Assembly: GCA_035536455.1 (NCBI GenBank)
Contig: DATLOC010000059.1
Coordinates: 1 to 64,000, forward strand
Direction: 5' to 3'
DNA from: DASUNQ01 sp035536455
Lineage (GTDB): Bacteria; Acidobacteriota; Thermoanaerobaculia; Multivoradales; UBA5704
Length of the DNA stretch: 64,000 nt
The position numbers and the translations under genes were made by a program. The notes beneath the pieces are model-generated. The model was not told the DNA's origin. It saw only the letters and a program-made list of their open reading frames with translations, and searched no databases. Within the stretch, counting starts at the first letter, position 1; each line of letters starts with the position of its first letter. Shown here piece after piece: positions 40,509 through 52,123 of this stretch.

Positions 40509-41705
40509 CTACAGCGAAGACCAGCCGTAGACCGTCACCCCGCGCCGCCGGAAGCTGCGCTCGCCGCCGTAGACCAGGGCCGCCGGCGCCGCGGGATCGC
40601 CCACCAGCTGGCGCCAGAAGTCGAGCCCCGCGAAGAAGTCGTCCGCCACCGTCTCGGCGGACTTGGTCTCGACCGCCACCAGCTCCCGCCCCTGCTCCAG
40701 CAGCGCGTCGATCTCGTGGCCGGTCGAGTCGCGCCAGAAGTAAAGGTCCGGCTCCCGCCCCTGGTGGAGCGCGTTCTTGAGCAGCTCGGAGAGCACGAAG
40801 CTCTCGAAGACCGCGCCGCGGCTGGCGTGCGCGCGGAGGTCGTCGGGCGAGCGGATGCGCAGCAGGTAGCAGAGCAGGCCGGTGTCGAGGAAGTAGAGCT
40901 TGGGGGTCTTGATCAGGCGCTTGCCGAAGTTGGCGTGGTGCGGGCGCAGGAGGAGGACGAGGAAGCTCGCTTCCAGGATCGACAGCCAGCGGCGGGCGGT
41001 GGTGTGGGTGACGCCGCAGTCGTTGGCGAGAGAGACCAGGTTGAGGAGCTGGCCGTTGCGGCCGGCGCTGAGGCGCACGAAGCGGCCGAACGATTCGAGA
41101 TCGCCGACGTTGACGATCTCCCGCACGTCGCGCTCGACGTAGGCCTGGTAGTAGCCTGCGTACCAGCCCTGCGGCTCGAGACCCTTGTCGTGGATCCGGG
41201 GGTAGAAGCCGCGGTGGAGGGTTTCCAGCAGGCCGGCGGAGCGCTCGCGGCGGCCGGGCGGCAGCTCGCGCCCGAGCTTCTCGAGCGGCAAGGGGCGCCG
41301 CCCGTCGAGCTCGGCGAGCGAGAACGGCAGCAGGTGGAAGATCGCGCTCCGCCCGGCGAGCGACTGGCTGATCGAGCGCAGCAGGAGGAAGTTCTGCGAC
41401 CCGCTGACGACGAAGCGCCCGGCTCTGTCCTCCTGGTCGACGATCGTCTGCACGTAGGAGAAGAGGTCCGGCACCCGCTGCGCCTCGTCGAGGATGACGG
41501 GGCCGGCGAACTGTCCGAGAAAGCCGCGGGGGTCGTCGCGCGCGAAGGCGCGCACGTCGGGGTCTTCGAGAGACGCGTAATCGTGGCCGGGGAAGGCGGC
41601 CCGTACCAGCGTCGTCTTGCCGGACTGGCGGGGGCCCGTGAGGGTGACCACCGGATACTGCCGCGCCGCCTGCTGTAAGGGGATTTCGAGCAGGCGCCGG
41701 ATCAT
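40509..41705 (-). CDS. AAA ATPase with DUF4143 domain
   Basis: 398 residues. N-terminal AAA_14 ATPase: Walker A LTGPRQSGKTTLVRAAF, Walker B PVILDEAQRVPDLF, sensor VSGSQNFLLLRSISQSLAGR. C-terminal DUF4143 (FLDTGLLCYLLRI ... GAVFESFVLSELLKN ... FWRDSTGHEIDALLEQGRELVAVETKSA), which has PD-(D/E)XK-like residues (E-ID-E-K). Such stand-alone genes are frequent in accessory regions; biological role is unknown. A perfect hairpin lies just before the start. Confidence 0.87.
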   Translation of the reverse strand: MIRRLLEIPLQQAARQYPVVTLTGPRQSGKTTLVRAAFPGHDYASLEDPDVRAFARDDPRGFLGQFAGPVILDEAQRVPDLFSYVQTIVDQEDRAGRFVVSGSQNFLLLRSISQSLAGRSAIFHLLPFSLAELDGRRPLPLEKLGRELPPGRRERSAGLLETLHRGFYPRIHDKGLEPQGWYAGYYQAYVERDVREIVNVGDLESFGRFVRLSAGRNGQLLNLVSLANDCGVTHTTARRWLSILEASFLVLLLRPHHANFGKRLIKTPKLYFLDTGLLCYLLRIRSPDDLRAHASRGAVFESFVLSELLKNALHQGREPDLYFWRDSTGHEIDALLEQGRELVAVETKSAETVADDFFAGLDFWRQLVGDPAAPAALVYGGERSFRRRGVTVYGWSSL

Positions 41706-41714
41706 GTCTGGTAG

Positions 41715-41735
41715 ATTGAACTCCTGAAGTTCAAT
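41715..41735 (-). promoter_or_regulatory. Hairpin in the leader of the AAA/DUF4143 gene
   Basis: ATTGAACT and AGTTCAAT, 8-bp arms, 5-nt loop, ending 9 bases before the start codon. On the coding strand the AGGAG ribosome site is partly in the loop and stem, so it could limit translation, or be an operator. Confidence 0.4.
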
Positions 41736-41867
41736 TTGCAAGCGCCAACTCCCTCTCAACCCTCTAGAGATATGCGCTTCCGTCGATGCGCCCCCTGGTG
41801 TACACTCCCGCCGCCTTACGTCCTGACATTTTTTGGTAGGGGTCCGCCGAGCGCGAGGGATCGCCGT

Positions 41868-42995
<1,128 letters not shown>

Positions 42996-42998
42996 CCG

Positions 42999-44204
42999 AT
43001 GCCCAACTTCGTGTGGAAGGGCCGCGCCCGCTCCGGCGCCCTGCAGGAGGGGCAGCTCCTCGCCGACTCGCGCGACGCCGCCGTCGCCACTCTGCGCCGC
43101 CAGCAGATCCAGATCCTCAACATCCGCGAGAAGGGCCGCGAGATCAAGCTCATCCCGCGCCTGCCGCGCGGCATCTCCGACAAGCGCGTCGCCATCTTCA
43201 CCCGCCAGTTCTCGGTCATGCTCGACGCCGGCTTGCCGCTCGTCCAGTGCCTCGAGATCCTCGGCGAGCAGGAGGAGAACCAGAAGTTCCAGACGATCAT
43301 CCAGCAGGTGCGCAGCGACGTCGAGTCCGGCTCCTCGCTGGCCGACGCCATGGCCAAGCACCCCAAGGCCTTCGACCGGCTCTACGTCAACATGGTGGCG
43401 GCGGGCGAGGCGGGCGGCATCCTCGACATCATCCTGCAGCGGCTGGCGACCTACATCGAGAAGGCCGTGCGGCTGAAGAACCAGGTCAAGTCGGCCCTCA
43501 TCTACCCGGCCTCGGTCATCGTCATCGCCGCCCTCGTCGTCTTCATCATCCTGTGGAAGGTCATCCCGGTCTTCGCCGCGCTCTTCGCCGGCCTGGGCAG
43601 CGAGATGCCGTTCCTGACCCGCGTCGTCATCGGCGCCAGCAACTTCATCGGCCGCTTCTTCATCCCCATGGCGCTGGTCATCGCCGCCGCGGTCGTCATG
43701 GTCATCCGCTGGCACAAGACCCACCGCGGCGCCCGGGTGCTCGACGGCCTGATGCTCAAGATCCCGGTCATCGGCATGCTGCTGCGGAAGGTCGCGGTGG
43801 CGCGCTTCTGCCGCACGCTCTCGACCCTGACCGCCTCCGGCGTGCCGATCCTCGACGGCCTCGAGATCACCGCCAAGACCTCCGGCAACGCGATCATCGA
43901 GGACGCGGTGATGGCGGTGCGCAAGGCGGTCGAGGAGGGCAAGACGATCAGCGACCCGCTGCGCGAGACCAAGGTCTTCCCGCCGATGGTGGTGCAGATG
44001 ATCAACGTCGGTGAGCAGACCGGCGCCCTCGACCAGATGCTGTCGAAGATCGCCGAGTTCTACGAGGACGAGGTGGACACCGCGGTGACCGGCCTGATGA
44101 AGCTGATCGAGCCGATCATGATCACCGTCCTCGGGGCGATCATCGGCACCATCGTCACCGCCATGTACCTGCCCCTCTATTCGTTCCTCAAGGACATCGG
44201 GTAG
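42999..44204 (+). CDS. pilC: Type IV pilus inner-membrane platform protein PilC
   Basis: Platform on which the assembly and retraction ATPases act; 401 residues. Two GspF domains (LPRGISDKRVAIFTRQFSVML and KVAVARFCRTLSTLTASGVP) each followed by membrane segments; three large hydrophobic spans at about residues 165-185, 220-240 and 375-395. Typical PilC ending (IIGTIVTAMYLPLYSFLKDIG). Confidence 0.95.
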   Translation: MPNFVWKGRARSGALQEGQLLADSRDAAVATLRRQQIQILNIREKGREIKLIPRLPRGISDKRVAIFTRQFSVMLDAGLPLVQCLEILGEQEENQKFQTIIQQVRSDVESGSSLADAMAKHPKAFDRLYVNMVAAGEAGGILDIILQRLATYIEKAVRLKNQVKSALIYPASVIVIAALVVFIILWKVIPVFAALFAGLGSEMPFLTRVVIGASNFIGRFFIPMALVIAAAVVMVIRWHKTHRGARVLDGLMLKIPVIGMLLRKVAVARFCRTLSTLTASGVPILDGLEITAKTSGNAIIEDAVMAVRKAVEEGKTISDPLRETKVFPPMVVQMINVGEQTGALDQMLSKIAEFYEDEVDTAVTGLMKLIEPIMITVLGAIIGTIVTAMYLPLYSFLKDIG

Positions 44205-44277
44205 GGAGACGAGTCAGCCCGCGCTCGCCCGTCAGCTCCGCTGGACCATCGCGATCCGCGTCGTCGCGATCGCCAGC

Positions 44278-45974
44278 GTGCTGCTGCCTTACGTCCTGCT
44301 CCAGCTCGCCTCGCCGCCGGTCGAGGGGTCGGCGGCGACGCCCCCCGCGCCGGAGGTGCAGGCGGCGCCCGGTCCGCCGGCCCCGGCGCCCGCCGCCGAG
44401 CCGCTGCTGCCGCCGCGCGTCGTCTACCTGGTGGCGGGGCTGACGTTCCTCGCCACCCTTGCCTACATCGCTCTCCTGCAGACCTTCCCGGGGCACTACG
44501 CGCTCCAGGCCTACGCCCAGTTCGCCGGCGACCTGCTGCTCATCACCCTCCTCGTCTACTCGGTCGGCGGCATCGCCAGCCCGTTCTCGCTCCTCTACCT
44601 CATCGTCATCGCGGTGGCCGCGACGCTGCTGCGCCGCCGCGCCGGGGTCATCGTCGCCTCGGCCGCCTACCTGCTCTACGCGCCGCTCGTCCTCGGGCTC
44701 TACTTCGGTTGGCTGCCGGCGCCGCCGCACGCCCCGGCCGAGACGGTCTCCGCCCTGCGCCTGGCCTACAACCTGGCGGTCCACTTCGTCGGCTTCTACG
44801 CCGTCGCTCTCCTGACCTCCTACCTGGCCCGCAATGTGGCGCGCGCCGAGCAGGCGCTGGAGGAGAAGAGCGAGGACCTCGCCGACCTGCAGGTGGCCTA
44901 CCGCGACGTCGTGCAGTCGATCGGCAGCGGCCTCGTCACCACCGACCTCGCGGGCACCATCACCAGCGCCAACCGCGCCGCCCTCGACATCCTCGGCGAG
45001 ATCGTCGACGGCGCCGACCGCGAGCTGGTCGGCCTGCCGATCCACCGCACCCGCCTCTTCGACGAGGCGCGCTGGCGCGGGATCGCCGAAGCCGGCGTCG
45101 GCGAGGAGCAGATCCGCGCCGAGGTCGAGGTGCCGCACGGCGGCGAGGTGGCGACCTTCGGCTACAGCGTCGCACAGCTCACCGACGCCGCCGGCGACCA
45201 CCGCGGCTACATCGTCGTCTTCCAGGACCTGACCCGCTGGCGGCGCCTGCAGGAGCAGGTGCGCCTGAAGGACCGGATGGCGGCGGTCGGCGAGCTCGCC
45301 GCCGGCCTGGCGCACGAGATCGGCAACCCGCTGGCCGCCATCTCCGGCTCGGTCCAGCTCCTCTCGGGCGCGGTCGGCGAGGGACCCTCGGAGCGGAAGC
45401 TCGTCGAGATCCTGCTCAAGGAGAGCCGCCGGCTCGACCGCACGATCAAGGGGTTCCTGCGCTTCGCCCGGCCGCGCGAGCGGGCGAGCGTGCAGTTCGA
45501 CATCGCGCGCCTCTTGTCGAACAACTTCGAGCTGCTCAGGAACAGCGACGAGGTCTCGCCGCGGCACCGGCTCACCGTCGAGCTCGACCCGCCGTCGGCG
45601 AGCCTCCTGGCCGACCCCGACCAGGTGAGCCAGATCTTCTGGAACCTGGCGCGCAACGCGCTGCGCGCCATGCCCGACGGCGGCGAGCTGGCGGTCTCTG
45701 GGCGCCTGGCCGGCGACCGCTACCGCCTGCAGGTGGCCGACACCGGGCGCGGCATGTCCGAGGAGGAGCGCGCCAACCTCTTCCACCCCTTCCAGTCCTT
45801 CTTCGACACCGGCACCGGCATCGGTATGGCGATCGTCTACCGCATCGTCCAGGAGCATGGCGGGCGGGTGGACGTCGAGAGCCACCCCGGCCGCGGCACG
45901 ACGATCACCGTCGACCTGCCGGCCCTGGGGCAGGACGTGGCGGTGCCGGCCTCGCTCGCCGCCGAGGCGCGGCC

Positions 45975-45978
<4 letters not shown>
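44278..45978 (+). CDS. pilS: PilS-like membrane sensor histidine kinase
   Basis: 566 residues from GTG 44278, but the same frame runs upstream without a stop to before 44206 (ALARQLRWTIAIRVVAIASV), and that part looks like the true N-terminus; no ATG, GTG or TTG is visible there, so the start is unsettled. About six spans, then a PAS domain (VVQSIGSGLVTTDLAGTITS), HisKA (GLAHEIGNPLAAISGSVQLL) and ATPase domain (NLARNALRAM, GTGIGMAIVYRIV). As in PilS, the substrate may be pilin in the membrane. Overlaps pilR by four bases. Confidence 0.85.
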
Positions 45979-47383
<1,405 letters not shown>

Positions 47384-47387
<4 letters not shown>

Positions 47388-49255
47388 TCGCCGGTGCCGC
47401 CGCCGGCGACCGGCGGCGGGTCGGGCGCCGGCTCGGGGTCGGCTGGCAGGTCGCCGAGGAGGAGGCCGTGGCCTTGGGTGCCTAAGACCAGGCGGCCTTT
47501 CTGGACCAAGGCGGCGGCGAGGTGTGAGGCGGGGACCGAGAGGGGGAGCTTGCGCAGGGTGGCGCGCTGGCGGTCGTAGAGGTAGGCCTTGTCGCCGGCG
47601 ACGAGGAGGGCGGGGAAGCGGGGGTCGCCGGTCGAAAAGACCCGCGAAGGCTTGGTCGGCAGCTCGACCCAGAGCGCCTCCTCGCCGGCCCGCGCCCAGG
47701 CGCCATAGGGCCCCCAGTAGAGGAGGCGGTCGCCGAGGGCGGCGAGCTTGCCGCTGGCCGAGGGCGTCGTCGTGCTGTGGTTGCCGGCGCCGGTGAGCTG
47801 GTGGAGGAGGGCGCCGTCGCTCACCCAGAGGTCGCCGGCGTGGAATGCCGCCGAGCGCGGCGTTCCCTGCTCGAGCCGCTTCTCCACCCACTTGGTTTCG
47901 CCGCGCTCGAAGAGCCGGTCGGCGGTGCGCGCCACGACCAGCCCGCCGGCGCGCGGCTCGGCGAGCACCTGCTCGACGCGCCCGTCCCCCAGCTCCTTGA
48001 CCTGCCGCCACTCGGCGCCGCTCCGCTCCCACAAGCCCCGCTCGGTCGCCGCCCACGCCCGCCCGTCCTGCACCGCCAGGTCGAGCACCGTCGGCACCGG
48101 CGCGAAGTCCGGCTCGAAGCTCCGCCCGCCGTCGGTCGAGCGGTGGATGCCGGAGACCGGCCCGGCGTGGTTGACCGCCGCCAGCAGCTCGCCCGGGCCG
48201 GCCGCGAGGGATGTGACCCGGAGGTTCGTCATGCCGCGGGCGGCGCGGCGGAAGGTGGCGGCGCCGTCCACCGACACCCAGACCCCGGACCCCTCGGTGC
48301 CGAGGAGGACGCGCTCGGGGCGCCGCGGGTGGTAGACGACAGTGTGGATCGACAGCTCCGGCCCGGTGATCCGCCGCCAGGCGGCGCCGCCGTCGGCCGA
48401 CTGGTAGAGGCCGCCGACGGTGCCGGCCAGGAGCCGTCCGTCCGGCAGCGCCGCGAAGCTCGGCGTGCGCCGCTCGTCGAGGCCCTCCTTGAAGCGCTGC
48501 CAGGTGCCGCCGAGGTCGGGGGTGCGGTAGACCCAGCCGCAGGTCGTAGCCCACAGCTCCCCCGGCCGCCCCGGCACCGGCGTCAGGCTGAAGACCTCGG
48601 AGTCCAGGACCATGCCCTCGAAGACGCCGCGCCAGCTGCGGCCGGCGTCGTCGCTGCGGTAGGCGCGGCGCCAGGTGCCGGCGAGGACCGTCGCGGGGTG
48701 CAGCGGATCGACGTGCAGGCTGGTGACCTTCTGGATCTCGGGCAGCTCGACGGTGAGCCGCCGCCAGGTGACGCCGTCGTCGCGCGTCCCCCAGACGCCG
48801 GAGAGGGTGCCGGCGTAGAGCCAGCCCTCCTTCCCGGGCACCGCCTCGAGGGTGTAGACCGGCTCGTCCGGCAGGCCGCCGGCGGCCGCCACCCAGTAGC
48901 CGCCGAGGTCGTCGGACCAGGCGACGTGGCCGCTCCCCCACATCCCCCAGATCGCCGCCCAGACCCGCCCCGGGCGGTTGGGGTCGAAGCGGAGCGCGCC
49001 GACGACCCAGCCGGCGAACGGCAGGGCCGGGCCGGCGTCGGCCCAGGTGACGCCGCCGTCGCGCGAGCGGTACACCTGGCCGGCGGAGGTGCCGGCGAGG
49101 ACGAGGGCGGGGTCGTCGGGGTGTATGGCGAGGGCGCGCACGTCGGCGCCGAAGAGCGGCGCCGTCTTCCACTCGTCCGCGGCGGCGGGCGAGGCGGCCA
49201 GGACGGCGGCGAGGAGGAGGAGGGGGAGGCTAGTGAGGCGACGGTGAGGCTTCAT
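47384..49255 (-). CDS. Secreted BNR/Asp-box repeat beta-propeller protein
   Basis: 623 residues with a signal peptide (LTSLPLLLLAAVLAASPAAADE). About eight Asp-box repeats, for example YRSRDGGVTWADAG, GTRDDGVTWRRL, YRSDDAGRSWRG, YQSADGGAAWRR and HRSTDGGRSFEP, predict one or two sortilin-like propellers. The second half has less regular strands. No glycosidase catalytic motif is seen, so it is more likely a binding or photosystem-stability-like protein than a sialidase. The 3' end overlaps pilR by four bases. Confidence 0.82.
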
Positions 49256-50066
49256 ACCGCACTCCGATGACTTCGGCGAGGATCGAGATGGCGATCTCGC
49301 CCGGGCTGTCGCCGCCGATCGGCAGGCCGATCGGCGCGCGCAGCGGCAGGCCGTCGAGGTCCGCGCCCTGCGCCGCCAGCTCCTCGCGCACCCGCTCGAC
49401 CTTCCGCCGGCTGCCCATGAGGCCGAGGTAGCGGAGGCCGCGAGGCGCCTGCCGCACGACGCCGGCCATGGCGGCGACGTCGGTCTCCCAGCAGCGCGAG
49501 ACGACGGCGACGTAGAGCTCGCGGCCGGCGACGCCGGAGAGGAACTCGTCGCCGAAGTCGCGCTCGACCGCGGCGAAGCGGGTGCGCTCGGGGAAGAGCT
49601 CGAGACGGCGGAACTCCTCGCGGTCTTCGACGACGAGGAGGTCGAAGCCGGCCAGCGCACCGGCGCGGGCTAGCGCCTGCCCCACCGGGCCGCCGCCGCA
49701 GATGGCCAGCACCGGCGGCGACTCGACGACCTCGAGGAAGACCTCGGCCATGCCGCCGCAGACCATGCCGGTGGCCTCGCCGCGCGTCGCCTCTTCGGTC
49801 AGGTAGTAGCGCTTCACTTCGGAGGCGCCGGCGCCGTTCACCAGCTTGGCGGCGGCGTCGGCCTGCACCATCGCCTCGAAGGCGCCGCCGCCCAGGTTGC
49901 CGCAGGCGCTGCCGTCGGGACGGACCAGGAGCTTCCATCCCACCTTCCCCGGCGTCGAGCCGTCGGCGCGCACGATCTGACAGAGGACCACGCGCCCCCA
50001 CCGCTGCAAGGAGCGTTCCGTCTCGGCGAGGACCTCGGCGGGGAACGGCGCGACCATCTCTCTCAT
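49230..50066 (-). CDS. XdhC/CoxI-family protein
   Basis: 278 residues: N-terminal XdhC_CoxI domain (RADGSTPGKVGWKLLVRPDGSACGNLGGGAFE) and a C-terminal Rossmann domain (VLAICGGGPVGQALARAGALAGFDLLVVEDR, then YLGLMGSRRKVERV). Relatives help insert the sulfurated molybdenum cofactor into xanthine dehydrogenase or CO dehydrogenase. No such enzyme is in the window; moeA lies 12 kb away. Start ATG 50066 chosen; the 3' end overlaps the BNR gene by 26 bases. Confidence 0.9.
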   Translation of the reverse strand: MREMVAPFPAEVLAETERSLQRWGRVVLCQIVRADGSTPGKVGWKLLVRPDGSACGNLGGGAFEAMVQADAAAKLVNGAGASEVKRYYLTEEATRGEATGMVCGGMAEVFLEVVESPPVLAICGGGPVGQALARAGALAGFDLLVVEDREEFRRLELFPERTRFAAVERDFGDEFLSGVAGRELYVAVVSRCWETDVAAMAGVVRQAPRGLRYLGLMGSRRKVERVREELAAQGADLDGLPLRAPIGLPIGGDSPGEIAISILAEVIGVRYEASPSPH

Positions 50067-50100
50067 TGTACGCGGATGCGTGCGGAGGCGGGGTCGGAGG

Positions 50101-50269
50101 CGGGCCGGGGCGTGGGGTGCGCCCCGCGGGAACCGGCGCGGGCGAAGGGGACTGCGGCGGGGGGGCCCGCGCCTGCGCTTCGCTGCGCGCCGGATCGGGG
50201 TCGCTGGCCGGGGGGCTTGCCAGCGCTTGCTCAGAGCTTCCCGCGGGGCGCACCCCACGCCCCGGCCCG
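50101..50269. repeat. 169-bp element with 32-bp perfect terminal inverted repeats
   Basis: The left arm (50101-50132, starting CGGGCCGGGGCGTGGGGTGC) and the right arm (50238-50269, ending CACCCCACGCCCCGGCCCG) are exact reverse complements over 32 bases, with 105 bases between. It fills the gap between the XdhC-like start and the methyltransferase end. It could be a MITE-like element or a giant hairpin terminator. Confidence 0.8.
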
Positions 50270-50300
50270 GTCACCGTTGGTGGACGGCGAGGGCGTGACC

Positions 50301-51665
50301 TCAATGCTCATCGGTCAAGCGTAGGAAGCGCTTCAGGGTGAACCAACGGTTGCGGAGCTTCCAGAAGCGGCTGGCTTCCATCGCGGCGATGCGGGCGCGC
50401 AGGCCGGCGGTCTCGGCCGCCGCACGCGCCGCCTCCTCGCGGCGTTGCTCCTCGGTGCGCCATAGCTCACCCTGGAAGAAGGCTGATTCCTGCCGCGCCG
50501 AGAGGAGGAGGGCCTGGGCCAACGTGCTGACGTGGACGACTGTGGCGCCGCCGTTGCGGTCGGCCAGGCGGACGACCAGCGGCGCCGAGCGGGCCGTCCC
50601 CGCGGGGAGCGTCCCCTCGAAGAGCCAGCCCGCGCGCAACGCTCCCGGCTCGCCGAGGAGCGCCGCGACGTCGGGGCGCTCGCGCTCGATCGGCGCCGCG
50701 CCGAGGAGTTGGCCGTCGAGGAGCACCTCGGCGCGCGCCAGGGGCGTCCCTTCGGGCCGCACCGCCCAGCCGCGCAGCGTGAGGCGCCCGCCGCGCTCCA
50801 GCGCCCACTGCTCGATGTAGGAGCGCGGCTCGGGGTCGTAGGCGATGCGCGCGAGGTCCGGGCCGCCGGCCGTGCCGACGAGGTAGAGGTCCTGGAAGTC
50901 GCAGAGCCCGCGCCGGAGCCGCCGCACCGGCACCTCGCCGACCGCGCGCGCGATCGCGGCGCGCACGAACGGCTCGGTCACCCAGGTCGAGCCGTACTCG
51001 CTCGGCGCCAGCGACCCGCTCTCGGAGACCGCCTCGAAGCGGATCCCCGCCACCGGCATCTCGACGCCGGGGGCCAGCACGCTCTCGTCGTGGACGCTGA
51101 AGGCGAGGAGGCCGCCCGGCGCGAGGAGGCCGTGAAGGCGCGCCAGCCAGGCGACGAAGCGCTCCTCCGGCAGGTGGGTGAAGAGCGAGGTCACGAGCAC
51201 GGCGTCGAAGCGGCGGTCGCAGCGCAGCTCCTCCGGCCGCGCCGCCGAGACGAAGCCGTGCACGCCGAAGCGCTCCTCCTGGAAGCGCACCCCCTCGGCG
51301 TAGACGTCGGCCACCCACACCCGCTCCGGCGGCAGCTCGCGCACCAGGAAGCGGGTCACCCGCCCGTAGCCGCTGGCGAAGTCGAGGAGCGACCCGACGT
51401 TTTCGATCCCGCCGAAGTGCCCGGCCAGGAGCTGGCGGAAGGCGCCGGCGATCGACAGCCCCGAGCCGGCGTAGACGGCGAGCGCCTGGTCGCGGTCCCC
51501 CTCGGCGCAGTCGAGGAGGAAGCCGCGCATCTCGTCGTCCGGGTGGACGGCGAGGTCCACGTCTTCGGGGGAGAGGCCGGAGGCGGCGAGGAGGGCGCTG
51601 ACGAGGGGGGTGGAGGTCACGGCTGGCGGTTCGCGGGCCGGATTGTAAGCGTATGGCAGACTCAT
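50301..51665 (-). CDS. Class I SAM-dependent methyltransferase with C-terminal coiled coil
   Basis: 454 residues. Rossmann methyltransferase core at about 90-220 (LLDFASGYGRVTRFLVRELP, WVADVYAEGV, FDAVLVTSLFTHLPEE), then a beta-rich domain (LTLRGWAVRPEGTPLARAEV) and a C-terminal helix (RREEAARAAAETAGLRARI) ending in a basic FWKLRNRWFTLKRF segment. The tail resembles those of methyltransferases and glycosyltransferases in O-antigen or surface-glycan clusters. It is divergent from the membrane-protein genes, with overlapping 5' ends. Confidence 0.8.
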   Translation of the reverse strand: MSLPYAYNPAREPPAVTSTPLVSALLAASGLSPEDVDLAVHPDDEMRGFLLDCAEGDRDQALAVYAGSGLSIAGAFRQLLAGHFGGIENVGSLLDFASGYGRVTRFLVRELPPERVWVADVYAEGVRFQEERFGVHGFVSAARPEELRCDRRFDAVLVTSLFTHLPEERFVAWLARLHGLLAPGGLLAFSVHDESVLAPGVEMPVAGIRFEAVSESGSLAPSEYGSTWVTEPFVRAAIARAVGEVPVRRLRRGLCDFQDLYLVGTAGGPDLARIAYDPEPRSYIEQWALERGGRLTLRGWAVRPEGTPLARAEVLLDGQLLGAAPIERERPDVAALLGEPGALRAGWLFEGTLPAGTARSAPLVVRLADRNGGATVVHVSTLAQALLLSARQESAFFQGELWRTEEQRREEAARAAAETAGLRARIAAMEASRFWKLRNRWFTLKRFLRLTDEH

Positions 51666-52123
51666 CGCGCTCGATGCCCCCTTCTCCTCTACGCGCCGCG
51701 GTGCTGGGGCTGCTGGTGGCCTGCGCGGCGCTCGGGTTCCTGGCTTCGCTCGAAGACGCGCTCGCCGGCTACGACGCCCGCCAGGCGCGCGCCGGGCCGC
51801 CGCTCTCCTGGCGCTTCGGCCGGGCGCCGGTCGCCGCGCTCGAGGCGTGTCTGGCGGCGGCCCGGCCTCACCTGCCGCCGGGGGGCGTCGTCGCCTTCGC
51901 CGGGCCGGCCGAGCCGCGCGGCGACGCCTTCCTGCGCTGGCGCTGGGCCAGCTACTTCCTGCCCGAGCGCGATGTCGTGCGCTGGGGCAGCGCGGCGGCG
52001 GCGCGCGCCACGCACGTCGTCGCCTGCCGCCGCGCGCTCGGCGGCGACCCGCGGCTCGCCGAGGTGGCGCGCCTGCCGGCCGGGCGGCTCTACCGGATAC
52101 GAACGGCGGAGACGGCGCGTTGA
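51653..52123 (+). CDS. Small membrane-anchored protein of unknown function
   Basis: 156 residues with one N-terminal span (AAVLGLLVACAALGFLASL) and a periplasmic domain with no recognised family (RFGRAPVAALEACL ... YFLPERDVVRWG ... HVVACRRALGGDP). Its stop overlaps the next gene (TTGA), so it is probably an accessory of that membrane protein. Confidence 0.6.
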   Translation: MADSSRSMPPSPLRAAVLGLLVACAALGFLASLEDALAGYDARQARAGPPLSWRFGRAPVAALEACLAAARPHLPPGGVVAFAGPAEPRGDAFLRWRWASYFLPERDVVRWGSAAAARATHVVACRRALGGDPRLAEVARLPAGRLYRIRTAETAR

